A stretch of DNA of 64,000 nt. Source: Prorocentrum cordatum (taxonomy: Eukaryota > Sar > Dinophyceae > Prorocentrales > Prorocentraceae). Below are positions 21,628 through 31,010 of the stretch, in pieces (the first letter of the stretch is position 1; each line of letters opens with the position of its first letter). The DNA lies in contig CAUYUJ010016072.1 of assembly GCA_963575745.1 (NCBI GenBank), positions 1-64,000 of the forward strand, given 5' to 3'. A program made the translations under genes and the position numbers. The notes under the pieces were generated by a model. It saw nothing but the letters and a program-made list of their open reading frames with translations. It had not been told where the DNA came from and did not search any database.

Positions 21628-23543
21628 CAACGTGCTTTTGTCTTCTCTGGTTTGGTCTCCGCGCGGCTTCCCATGTCGCGCGCTGCGCCGCGCGAAGTCC
21701 TTCGCGGTCTGACTGCGCCGCCACTCCTGCCCTTCCCCCTCGGCAGCTTTTTCCGTGTCCCCCGTTGCGTGGCGGGCGCTCCGCCCAGCAGCGCCCCCGC
21801 TCAAGCTACTGGTGACGTGCGCGATCTTCATCGCTGCGACGAACAGCGCGTCCTAGGCTCTAGGTCACCCCAGGGCGAGCGAAGATAATAGCGTTTCGCG
21901 CATCGCGGCTCGGGCCGGAACGCTGCCGCCATCCACGGCGTCTTCGCGAGGGCTTGAAAACAAACGCGCGTCGCGGGGCGCGACGCGCGAAGTTAGGAGG
22001 CGATCTGGGTCGCTTCCTTCGAATGCTCAGGACTTGTGTGTATGTGTTTTCCCCCAATTGGGCTTGTTCCTTCTTGCCGCCTCCGCGGCCGCTGCTACCT
22101 CGACCCCCAGCTGCCCAAGTCCCGCGTCACAAGAAACATAGAACTCGACGTTCGACCTCTTGAAAAATTAAGGGGCCCGCTGGAGTGGTGCGTGGCCAGT
22201 CATATATGGGTCCGTGATAACAAATTCCAGGCTGACCAATGGGCCCAAAACGCAATTTTCTCCATCCCGGCGTTTCCGATGTATCGACGATGCGGCACGA
22301 TTTTCCGACCCAGCAACTCTGCCTCCACGTCGTGTTGTTTTTCGGCCCGTGCGTTTCTCCCACTGTTTCGGCCGCCATGGGCCCACTGGTAAAGCCCAGG
22401 GCCGTCAGAGATGATACCAAAACAGAAAATCCCCCGCGACAGGGGTCGAGGTTTCTGGAGCCCGCGGATTGCCAGAAACCGCATTGTCGGATTTCTTGGT
22501 GTATAGCAGCGCCGATTTTTGTCGGGTCGGCCCTGGGTTCACGGTCGGTGCGTATGCCTCACGGGCCAAGCCAGCGGGGCGCCTACACCGATCCTGGGAC
22601 CAGGATGGACAAGGGTAGGATGGATTGTTATGAAGAGCTGGCGCCTTCCTGCGCGTGGCGAGCCGCCTGGCTAAATCAACCCCGGTCCGAAACCATGGCA
22701 GGTTCGCGCCGCGTCGACGTGGCGGCCACGCCGCAAGATTTCGTTTGGGACTTGTGAAGTTTCATGGGGCCCCCGCGTGGCCACGATTCAACGCAGTTCG
22801 GAAGCTGGCCCCGATGGCGTCTGGGAGGGGTTTGTGGCCCAACTTGAACCGAAACTTGCCCGCAGCAGGTTTGTGCCGCCTCGTCGCGGCGGCGACACTG
22901 GCGTGGGCGGCCCAAGTCGAAAGCCCTCCGAGAGTTCGTTTCGAGTCCGGGGCCCACATAATGCAACACGTTGATCGAAATGGGAGAGATGCGGTCGACA
23001 GCCTGGCGGCAGCCGAGATCGAGGATCGTTCAAGGTTGAGCGGTCCACACGGCGTCAGAAGCCCCAGCCCACGTCGTCACGCGCTCCGGGGTTGCCCGAG
23101 ACGGCCCGAGATTACCAAGCGTCCGCACGAGCCATCCCAGGTAGCCCCAGAGTCGACCAAGAAAGCCGCAAGCTGATGCCAAGAGTGCCTCGCATTGGGC
23201 CTCTCGTTAGGGTTCTTTGTCTCCTCCGCCCGTTTTACTCTGTGCAACCATGCGCAATACGGGGGCCTCTTGGGCCGTCTCGGAGCGATCGTTTGGCCCC
23301 CATTCGATCGATAAGACGTCTCCAAGACGGTGCAGGGGAGTGGGGAGCAGACACAATCCGCTGGAGCAGGGAGACGGTGAACAATTTCTGGACGCTGCGC
23401 GTAACCCCTATCGGACGACTCGCCGTGTGCGCTCTCGCCCGCGGCCGCGACCAAACAAGTAACCCCTATCAGCCCACTCAAAAACGATGACCAGACGAGA
23501 TGTCCTGATCAGGGATGTGGAGGATAAAAGGGCTGGGTAAGAC
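21628..23543. other. No identifiable feature
   Basis: Mixed-composition DNA with a GCGCGTCGCGGGGCGCGACGCGCGAAG hairpin word near 21965-22000. That word resembles the palindrome cluster at 463-610. No convincing gene on either strand. Confidence 0.4.
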
Positions 23544-24751
23544 GTCGCACCCCAAGAGGGGGATGATGGAGGAAGAATTGGAGGAGGAGCAGGAGGAGAA
23601 GGAGTAGAAAGAAGAGGGAGATGGGGTGAGGAAGGAGGAGGACTGAGGAGGAACAAGCGGATGAGGAACATGTAGAGGAGGAGGAGGAGGAGGAGGAGGA
23701 GGAGGAGGAGGAGGAGGAGGAGGGCGAGCAGAAAGGCCAGATGCCTCTTGGATGTCTCTTGGAGTCTTTTCTAACTTGTTTCGAGGGTTTCTTGGAGTCC
23801 TCTTGGAGTTCTCTTGGCAGTCCAGGGGGCCTCTTGAGGCGTCTTGGGTGCCTCTGTGGGGCCTCTTGGAGCCTCTTGGGGGTATCTTTGGAGCTTCTTA
23901 AGGGCATCTTAGGGGCATCGTGAGGGCCTCGTGGGGCCTCCTGGGCACCTCTTGGGGTCGTCTTGGGGCACCCCTGGGAGCTTCGGGGGTCATCTTGGGG
24001 CCATCTTTGAAGAACTCGATCGAAGACGTGGGACTCCTTACTTTGCTTCCCCCCCTTCAGGAGGCCAAGCTGTGGCCAACGTCTTATGTATGCTCAATGA
24101 TTTTGGCCTTCTCGCCGAGGCCTATTGCCTCTTGGGTGGCTCTGGGGGGGGGCTCTTGGGGATCTATTGGGGGCCTCTTAAGGGTGCATCTTGGGGGCCT
24201 CTTGGGGGCCTCGTGGGGCTTCCTCTGCACCTCTTGAGGCCCTCTTGGGCACCCTCGGGAGCCTCGGGGGCCGTCTTGGGGCCATCTTGGAAGAGATTTA
24301 TCGAAAGAGGGGGGGGCTCCGTACTTATGGTTCATCCCCCTTGGGACGGCAACAAATGGCCAATGTGTACGATCAATGAATTTGGCCTTCTCGTCGAAGT
24401 TTTTTGGGTGACCCTGGGGGGGGGCTCTTGGGGGTCTCGTGGGGCATCCTGGGCATCTCTTGGGGCCGTCTTGGGGCACCCTCGGGAGCCTCAGGGGCCA
24501 GTTTACAACACCATCTTGGAGGAGATCGATCGAAGGACGGGTCGTACTATATCAGCGCACCCAGGAAGCCAAATTGTGGCCACAGTTTTTTTACATGGCC
24601 ATTTTGGACGGTCCAACCCCTCGCGAAACCTCCCCTCCAGACACACGGGAAGGGGTTATTGGGAGGGTTAAACTCCTCCCCGAAGGGGAGAACATGGAGT
24701 TTGGAAGAGGAAGCTCGCTAAATCACTCACGCCCAACAGGGTTGGTGGGAC
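23544..24751 (+). repeat. Composite repeat, copy 2 (about 1.2 kb)
   Basis: Same order of parts as 14073-15324: GTCGCACCCCAAGAGG start; polypurine GGA tract to about 23722; junction AGGCCAGATGCCTCTTG then GATGTCTCTTGG; CTTGGG-type array; terminal module at 24661-24751. Inside the array a spacer carrying a GATCGATCGAA-like word and TTTGGCCTTCTCG recurs at about 24019, 24296 and 24523. The array is thus a higher-order repeat of about 230-280 bp. Confidence 0.75.
24661..24751 (+). repeat. Terminal module of composite repeat, copy 2
   Basis: Contains GGGAGGGTTAAACTCCTCCC, CGAAGGGGAGAACATGGAG and ACGCCCAACAGGGTTGGTGG. It matches 15232-15324 and 44305-44399 in order and spacing. Confidence 0.65.
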
Positions 24752-24892
24752 TCTGCCCCCCTTTGCACATTAGAGTTGGAAGAGGGGGAGGAAGACGTGG
24801 AGGGCGGCGAAACTAAGATGAGGGGGCGCAGGCTGAGGAAGACCTAGACGAGAAATACGAGGGCGAAGGCTCGGCCGAGGAGCAGGGCAATG

Positions 24893-24912
24893 AGGAGGAG
24901 GAGGAGGAGGAG
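24893..24912. repeat. Short (GGA)n microsatellite
   Basis: GAGGAGGAGGAGGAGG run. The surrounding 24752-25270 has no recognisable gene. Confidence 0.7.
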
Positions 24913-25270
24913 CTGGGGCAAGAGGGGAATGCCGAGGAGGACGAGGGCCCCCTTGCCGGGCGCGTGAGGCCTTAGTCGATTGACGCTCACGCGTTCGAAC
25001 CACGGGAAGACGGACCGAACGGAGTGTGTGTTTTTTGGGGGGGGGAGGGCCAAATCTTAGAACGACGTGGGGCAGGCCCACACCACAGGGTTCCCATTCT
25101 TGCCCCAGAGCGGTGCCAGTGGGCAAGAGGTCGCCGACCTTGGCACGGGCACCCGCGGGAGCTCCTGCACGGACCTCCCGCCCCTGCCTGGTCGCACCCG
25201 CCTGGTGCACAGAGGGGGGCCAGGTGCAACAGCCAACCTCTACAGGTCGACCATTGGGGTCAAGCCAACC

Positions 25271-25317
25271 TCCTCCTCCTCCTCCTCCTCCTCCTCCTCC
25301 TCCTCCTCCTCCTCTAC
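25271..25317. repeat. (CTC)n microsatellite
   Basis: About 15 perfect CTC triplets. The poly-Ser/Pro/Leu frames through it are artefacts. Confidence 0.95.
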
Positions 25318-25636
25318 AGGGGGAGGCAAGCCAAATCTTCATGCAGAGCAGGTGCCCGTTTGCCCCAGACTACTGTACAGGTGGAGCAAGCACCCGCTTA
25401 CCCATCATAGCACGAGCGGCTGCGTCTACACGCAGGGCATTCGCCTCTTTACCCCAGTCCCCCCTGGTAAAACAACCAATCAACACATAGCAAGTTCAAC
25501 TCATGCGCAAAGCGCCGGGGGTAAACGGGTGCAGCCTATGCCCGTTCACCCCCGGCGAGTACCTCGAGTGAAACCTGCTTGGGCAAGTACAGGCTCAATA
25601 TGTTTACCTGGAAGCCGCGCCCTACTTGTTTACTCC

Positions 25637-25811
25637 TCACCACCCACCAAACCACCCCAACCCAACCCGAAGGCTCAGATTTATCCTCGATTTCCAGTGG
25701 GGGGGGGTCGGGGAACGTTGAAAAAACACATGGTATCCGTACCCCCCCAACCCGAAATTCGGGTCAAATTCGGGTCTTCGGGTTGGGTTGGGGTGGTCTG
25801 GTAGGTAGTCA
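25637..25811. mobile_element. TIR element with long flanking duplications, copy 2 (175 bp)
   Basis: Ends and interior match 7291-7455, with a 10-bp internal duplication of AATTCGGGTC. Unlike copies 1 and 3 it lacks an obvious 28-32-bp flanking duplication. Only ACTCC is repeated directly at the two junctions. A partly similar phrase (GCGCCCTACTTGTTTA on the left, GCGCCCTGCCTGTTTA about 40 bp to the right) may be a displaced remnant. Confidence 0.85.
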
Positions 25812-25902
25812 ACTCCAGGCGGTCATGGTGGCCGACTGCCTCGTGGTGCGCCCTGCCTGTTTATGTGGGCAGCCCCCCCTGGGCTGGTGTGCAACGGGCG
25901 CC

Positions 25903-26075
25903 GTACACCTTAGGCGATGCTTAAGAAAACTTAAGTTTTCGGCCAGAGTCTCGATTATTCTTAACGTTTCAATGTAAATCTTAAGATTTTGATAGAAATG
26001 TTTGTTTTTTATTCAAATTCTGAGACTAAGAATTTCTTAACCCATGATTTCTTAAGCATTTCGCAGGGTGTACAT
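25903..26075. mobile_element. AT-richer MITE-like element, TA-flanked, copy 2
   Basis: Ends TACACCTTAGGCGATGCTTAAG and CTTAAGCATTTCGCAGGGTGTA are better inverse matches than in copy 1 (7625-7798). It follows the other TIR element at a different spacing from copy 1 (91 versus 169 bp), so the pairing is not a simple segmental duplication. Confidence 0.8.
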
Positions 26076-26164
26076 GCCCCCATGGAAGGCGGCCTGGGTG
26101 AACACGTGGTGAACGCCCCCTGTCTTGAAGCATCAGTGGTTGTCGCCTGGGAGGAGGAGGAGGA

Positions 26165-26359
26165 TCGGGCCGGGCGAAAGGGGGGGATTGGGAAAGGGGG
26201 GGTTACGGAATTTGCTGCATGCAGCTGGTTTCGGCCTCACCGAGGGGCCCTTTCCTCGATACATGGCCGCCTCCGGCGCCGGGAGGCGCCGGGAAAATCA
26301 GCTACGCGAGCTGATTCTCAACCCCCACCTTTGCTATCCCCCCCTTTCGCCCGACCCGA
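26165..26359. mobile_element. MITE-like element, family with 5-bp target duplication, copy 2
   Basis: Nearly identical to 4642-4837. It is flanked by GAGGA at 26160-26164 and 26360-26364, although these flanks are themselves GGA-rich. This is the third TIR element within about 720 bp. Confidence 0.85.
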
Positions 26360-27160
26360 GAGGAGGAGAGGGGGGGCGAGGAGGCGGAGAGGACGAGGCT
26401 GGGGAGGAGGAAACAACAAACGAACGTCGAATACGGAGAGGAGGCTCCAGGGCGGGAAAAGGGCGAGGATGCCGCCGATCCCATTGCGGTGAATGCCACG
26501 CGTGTTGGGTCGTGCACTGTGCGTGCCATGTGGGCCCCGTTTGCCCGCGTAGCTGGCGCGTGCTCGTTGTTTCCTGGTCTACCGCCCCCGCCCGCTGCTC
26601 CCTCCCTCTCATCCTTCCTTTCTCGCCGTTTTCTTCTGCCTCCTTCTCCTCTTCCTCCCCTCTTCCCCCCTACTGCTATTGTGGTTCGTCCCCACCCCGG
26701 GCCATGGCCGATGACAAGGTTCTTCGGGTTGCGGCGCAAATTGGGGCCAGGCAGTCCGCAGGATGCAACTCAGACCCCGTGCTAGATACGGACCGTTTCA
26801 GATAGACCACGCGGCGGGCCTTCGACGTATGATCTGTTACGAGTGCCATTCCAGAGGCATGTGTAACGATTGAGCTGTCAGCGCGGGTTGCGCTTGGAGT
26901 GCGTGGTTCGGCGGCGCCACGCCAATTAACAATGTCAAGTTGCGACGGACGCGTATTAATAATTTCCAGTGGTTTGCGCGGCAAGTCGTTTGGTTGGTGG
27001 CCAACGCCGTCGAAGTAAACACCCTCTGCTGGCCGACAAATTGGGTGTCATACCGCCGTGAAAAAGGTGCGGTCGTTGCCATCTTTTCATCTCCAGCGCC
27101 AAGAGGCAAAAACAATTGAGGTCCCATCGGTCCAGAACGGATGTCTGCACCGGCCTCGTT

Positions 27161-27180
27161 TTCCCAGGCGTCCGACCGCC
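27161..27180 (+). repeat. 20-bp direct repeat, left
   Basis: TTCCCAGGCGTCCGACCGCC, identical to 27785-27804. Both are followed by AAGACG and CCAAGA-type sequence, a small CTTGGG-type patch in minus orientation. Confidence 0.7.
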
Positions 27181-27404
27181 GAAGACGTCTCACGGGGCCC
27201 CCGCGATTGCCCCAAGACGGCCCCCGAACGGCCCCAGACTGCCCAAAGGGCCCGCCAAGATGGCTGGAGACACCCCCCAGGCGGCGGGCCCAAAACGCCG
27301 AGAGATACACTTCAGCACCAAAACAGTGTTGACACTTGTCACTTGGGGGGTCCTGCTTGCGTTTTTTAGGCATTGGAGGAGTGCCCCGAAGATGCGCCAC
27401 GTTT

Positions 27405-27660
27405 TGGTTGGTTGCCGCTCCGTTGCCGCCTGTGGGGGAGTCCCGTGGATTCGCTGCGTTCCGGCCCGTTGCCGCCCGTGCCGCACCTTGCCGCTTCCGG
27501 GGATGTCCCGAGGACTCGCCATTGGCCAGCCCGCTGCCAGCCGTTGCTGCTTGTGGAGGTTTGCCCACGACTCGCCACGTTGCGGCCCATGGCCGCCCAT
27601 TGCGGGCCGTTGTGGCGGGGACGGGGGTGTCCCGAGGGTGCGCGTTTGCTATTCGGAGAT
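27405..27660. repeat. Degenerate tandem repeat, about 75 bp
   Basis: The words CCGTTGCCGCC, GATGTCCCGAGG, ACTCGCCA and GCGGCCCATGGCC recur about four times. It lies between the two 20-bp direct repeats. Confidence 0.55.
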
Positions 27661-27784
27661 CGGCAACAGAGACGCTTGTGCAACACACAGAGCCTACACA
27701 TTCACAGTGCCATAACTTACTGTTTGGGGTCCGCGCTGACAAGCATGGATCCCCCATAGGTTTCCAACGGAGTCTTGCTCTCGA

Positions 27785-27804
27785 TTTCCCAGGCGTCCGA
27801 CCGC
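27785..27804 (+). repeat. 20-bp direct repeat, right
   Basis: Identical to 27161-27180. The pair brackets about 600 bp. Confidence 0.7.
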
Positions 27805-28236
27805 CCAAGACGGCCTAAGAATCTAAGAGCCTCCCAAGATCGCCCCAATGAGCCCTCCGAGGCCCGAGGCCCTCCTTGGCCCGAGCAGACGGGAGGATCG
27901 CGCCGCGTTGCCGATGCATCGGCGATGCGGCGCGGTCCGAAACCCGATGTTCTCCGTCCCGACGTCGCCGACGCATCGCCGATACGTCGGAATTGCGGCG
28001 CGGTCCAGAGCCCGATCTCTTCTCCAGTTTTGACCTCGCCGACGCATCGGCGCTCGGCCGCCGCGGCCGCTCCGTGGAGGCTGGACCCCTTCCCCGGGCA
28101 CGACTCGCCCGACGCCGCCCGGCTCATCTTCGGGCTCGTGGACCCCGCTTCGCCGGTGCTCCAGGGCCTGAGGTGCAGGCCCTCGCCCTCCCCGGAGAGG
28201 GGCGGAGGCGCGAGGCTCGAGGCTCGGTCCTCTGCA

Positions 28237-28527
28237 TGCCTCATCAGCAGCATCAGCAGCATCAGCAGCACCAGCAGCACCAGCAGCACCATCAGCAGCA
28301 TCAGCAGCATCCTCAGCATCATCAGCATCCGCATCCGCATCCGCATCCGCATCAGCATCAGTACTACCATCAGCAGCATCATCCTCCTCATGATCATCAG
28401 TCTTAGTCAATCATCATCACCGTCCTCATCATCCTCATCAGCATCATCATCATCACCGCCATCTTCACCACCATAATCATCATCCCCATCATCGTCATCA
28501 TCATCATCAGCATCATCCTCATCGTCA
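28237..28527 (+). repeat. CAT/CAG microsatellite abutting the spliced-leader relict
   Basis: CATCAGCAG, CATCCGCATC and CATCATCAT runs end exactly where the leader match begins. A similar CAT tract follows the pseudogene at 30909-31010. Confidence 0.9.
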
Positions 28528-28549
28528 TCCGTAGCCATTTTGACTCAGG
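28528..28549 (+). other. Relict dinoflagellate spliced leader (20 of 22 match)
   Basis: The sequence starts TCCGTAGCCATTTTG and continues ACTCAGG. The known dinoflagellate leader differs only at position 16 (G, here A) and position 21 (A, here G). It stands 71 bases before an ATG at 28621, on the same strand and followed by an extended frame. Such relicts are known in dinoflagellate genomes where trans-spliced mRNAs were reverse-transcribed and reinserted. A chance 22-nt match this good in 64 kb is very unlikely. There is no sign of a spliced-leader RNA gene downstream, but the GT after the match means that alternative is not formally excluded. Confidence 0.85.
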
Positions 28550-28620
28550 TGATCTCTTCTCCAGATCTCTCGCAGGCGCCCACGCTCTGCGGTCAGCGGC
28601 GCGCGATTGGGAGATGAGCA

Positions 28621-30644
28621 ATGGCTACGGGGGGCTGCCCGCAGGAGCGTAGGCGGGGCGGCCCATCAGGCGCGTCAGCAGTGCTCTGCGCAAGAAGGAG
28701 GAGGCCGAGGTGGGCTCCTCGGCGGCCCGCCGTCGGGCGCGGGCACGGCGCCCCCTCGCGGCCGAGTCAGCAGTCAGCAAGGCGGACAGAGGCGGCCCAG
28801 GTTCCTGGCAAGACCGTGAGGCTGCTTGCGCGCCCTGCCTTGCGCCTCGCCGCCGCGGGAGGTCGCGTCCTTGGCGCAATGAGGCGGCGGCGGAACGCCG
28901 CATGGCACGCGCTGCTGGTCCCTGCGGGCGGATTTGCGCGCGCGTCCGCAGTGGGCGTAGCGCGGGCCGCCGCAGGTCCCCTCTTGGGCTGGCCGCCCCC
29001 GCTCCCAGAGGCGGCCGCGGTGTCCTTCGGCGACTCCGAAGCGGCACCCGAAGAGCACTGCCAGGTCCTCGGTGCCGAGGACGAGGACCTCTGCGAGGGC
29101 AGGCTGGAGGACCTGAAGTGTATGCTCGTGTGCAAGTTCGGCCTAGACTTGGACGAGGACGAGGGCCGCTGCGAGGATATGCTGGGCGACATGAAGGGCC
29201 TGCACTAGCGCGGTCGTTCTGGACCTGGACGAGGACGAGAGCCTCAAGGCTCTGCTCTGCGAGGGCGGCTCGAGGACCTCGAGGCCAGGTTCAAGCGCAA
29301 GCCCGGCCGGCACCTCGACGAGGACGAGGCCATCTGCGAGGACAGTCTGGACGACATGAAGGGCCCGCACAAGCGCGAGTTTGGTCTGGACCCGGACGAG
29401 GGCGAGAGACTGTTCGAGGACAGACTGGAGGACCCGAAGGGCGTGTGCAGAGGCAAGTTCGGCCTGGACCTGGACGAGGGCGAAGGCCTCCACGAGGGCA
29501 GGCTAGACGACCTGAGAGGTTTGCGCAGGTGCAAGTTCGGTCTGCACCAGGACGAGGACGAGAACCTCAGCGAGGACAGGCTGGAAGGTTTGAAGGGCCT
29601 GCACAAGCGCACGTTCAGCCTGGACCAGGCCCGGGACGAGAGCCTCTGCGAGGGCAGGCTGGAGGGCCCGAAGGGCCCGTGAAAGCGCGAGTTCGGCTTG
29701 GACCTCGGCGAGGACGAGGGCCTTCTCGAGGGCAGGCTGGAGGATGCGAAGGGCTTGCAAAAGCGCAAGTTCGGTCTGGACCTGGACGAGGACGAGAACC
29801 TCTGCGATGACGAGCTGGCTGGGACCAGAAAGGCGCGCACAAGTGCCGGCCTCGACCTGGTCGGGGACGAGAGCCTCTGCGAGGGCGGCTCGAGGACCTC
29901 GAGGCCAGATTCAAGCGCAAGCCCGGCCGGCACCTCGACGAGGACGAGGCCATCTGCGAGGACAGTCTGGACGACATGAGGGGTGAAGGGCCCGCACAAG
30001 CGCGAGTTTGGTCTGGACCCGGACGAGGGCGAGAGACTGTTCGAGGACAGGCTGGAGGACTTGAAGGGCGTGCGCAAGCGCAAGTTCGGCCTGGATCTGG
30101 ACGAGGGTGAGGGCCTCTGCGAGGGCTGGCTGCAGGACCCGAAGGGCCCGTGCATGCGAGGGTTCGGCCTGCACCTGGGTGCGGGCGCGGGCCTTTGCGA
30201 GGACAGGCTGGACGACCTCCAAGGGCCTGCGCACGCGCGAGCTCGGTCTGGACCTGGTCGAGGACGAGAGCCTCTGCGAGGACAGGCTGGAGGACCTGAA
30301 GGGGATGTGCAAGCGCTAGTTCGGCCTGGATCTGGACGAGGAAGGGCCTCTGCGAAGGCGCGCGGGAGGACCCGATGCGCCCGTGCAAGCGCGAGGTCGG
30401 TCTGGACCTGGACGAGGACGAGAGCCTCTCCGAGGACAGACTGGCCCTCTGCGAGGGCACGCGGGAGGACCCGAAGGGCCCGTACAAGCGCGACTTCGAC
30501 CTGGACTTGGGCGAGGGTTTCCTGTCTGCGGACGAGCTCTTGGCGGCGGGGGCCGCCTTCAGGATCGGCCTCGCAGCGGCCAGCATCTTCCTGGGCGCCC
30601 CACTCGGGGCCCCTCAGGCCTTGCACGATCAAGAGCGCGCCTGA
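28621..30644 (+). pseudogene. Spliced-leader-tagged retropseudogene encoding 26-residue acidic repeats
   Basis: Family not recognised. From the ATG at 28621 the frame is open for 195 codons. An Arg/Ala-rich N-terminus of about 140 residues, which could be a targeting region, leads into acidic repeats. The repeat unit is 26 residues: KFGLDLDEDESLCED followed by RLEDLKGLHKR. The frame is broken by stops at 29206-29208, 29680-29682 and 30317-30319. It is also broken by shifts near 29210, 29265, 29800-29980, 30215 and 30340. The repeat frame ends at 30644 after a hydrophobic stretch (AAFRIGLAAASIFLGAPLG). The leader relict upstream and lack of obvious introns support a retroposed mRNA. No poly(A) tail is visible. 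If some breaks are sequencing errors or introns, a functional gene is possible but less likely. Confidence 0.65.
29056..30510 (+). repeat. 78-bp coding-type tandem repeat
   Basis: Successive units start at 29377, 29455, 29533, 29611, 29689 and 29767, exactly 78 bp apart. Further units follow to about 30500 with indels. Third-position variation mostly preserves the D/E/L/K pattern in the plus frame, which suggests past selection on protein. Within it, about 170 bp at 29258-29430 is repeated almost exactly at 29875-30060, with an insertion near GACATGAGGGGTGAAGGG. Confidence 0.9.
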
Positions 30645-30908
30645 TGTCTCTGCGCCGCTTGCTGCGTACCAGCCCGCGGGCGTCGTGGGTTGAGTCGCCG
30701 CGACTGCTCGGACGTCGCATCTCGCTTGCTTCGGCTGGGGCGGGGGGCGGCCTTTCGGCACCCAGGCGAATCTGCGAGGGTGCCTTGGGCACGAGACTGA
30801 GCGCTGCCTCCGCAGGGCCAAAGGAAAACGGCTCGGTCCGAGGGGCAGTCCGAACGGGGAGCTCCTGTCCGAACGGGAAGCTCCTGTCCCCTTCAGCCGC
30901 GTGGATCC

Positions 30909-30961
30909 TCACCATCCCCCTCATCAGCATCACTATCACAATCAGCCCCACCACCACCATC

Positions 30962-30993
<32 letters not shown>

Positions 30994-31010
30994 CATCATC
31001 CTCGTAATCA
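30909..31010 (+). repeat. CAT microsatellite downstream of the retropseudogene
   Basis: CATCATCAT run in the same orientation as 28237-28527. The retropseudogene therefore sits between two CAT tracts. Confidence 0.9.

Noticed and set aside
23740-24560. Trp/Gly-rich proteins from CTTGGG-type arrays
   Set aside because: The array is degenerate, occurs in both orientations and several frames, and has no initiation context or motif.
24596-24609. GGCCATTTTGGACGG as a second spliced-leader relict
   Set aside because: Only the central ATTTTGG agrees. The conserved CCGTAG start and CTCAAG end of the leader are missing, and the phrase belongs to the CTTGGG-type array.
29244-30821. Longest open frame in the window, 525 codons on the minus strand
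   Set aside because: It lies antisense to the 78-bp repeat, whose plus-strand frame shows coding-type conservation and has the leader relict upstream. It is open because the unit is a multiple of three.
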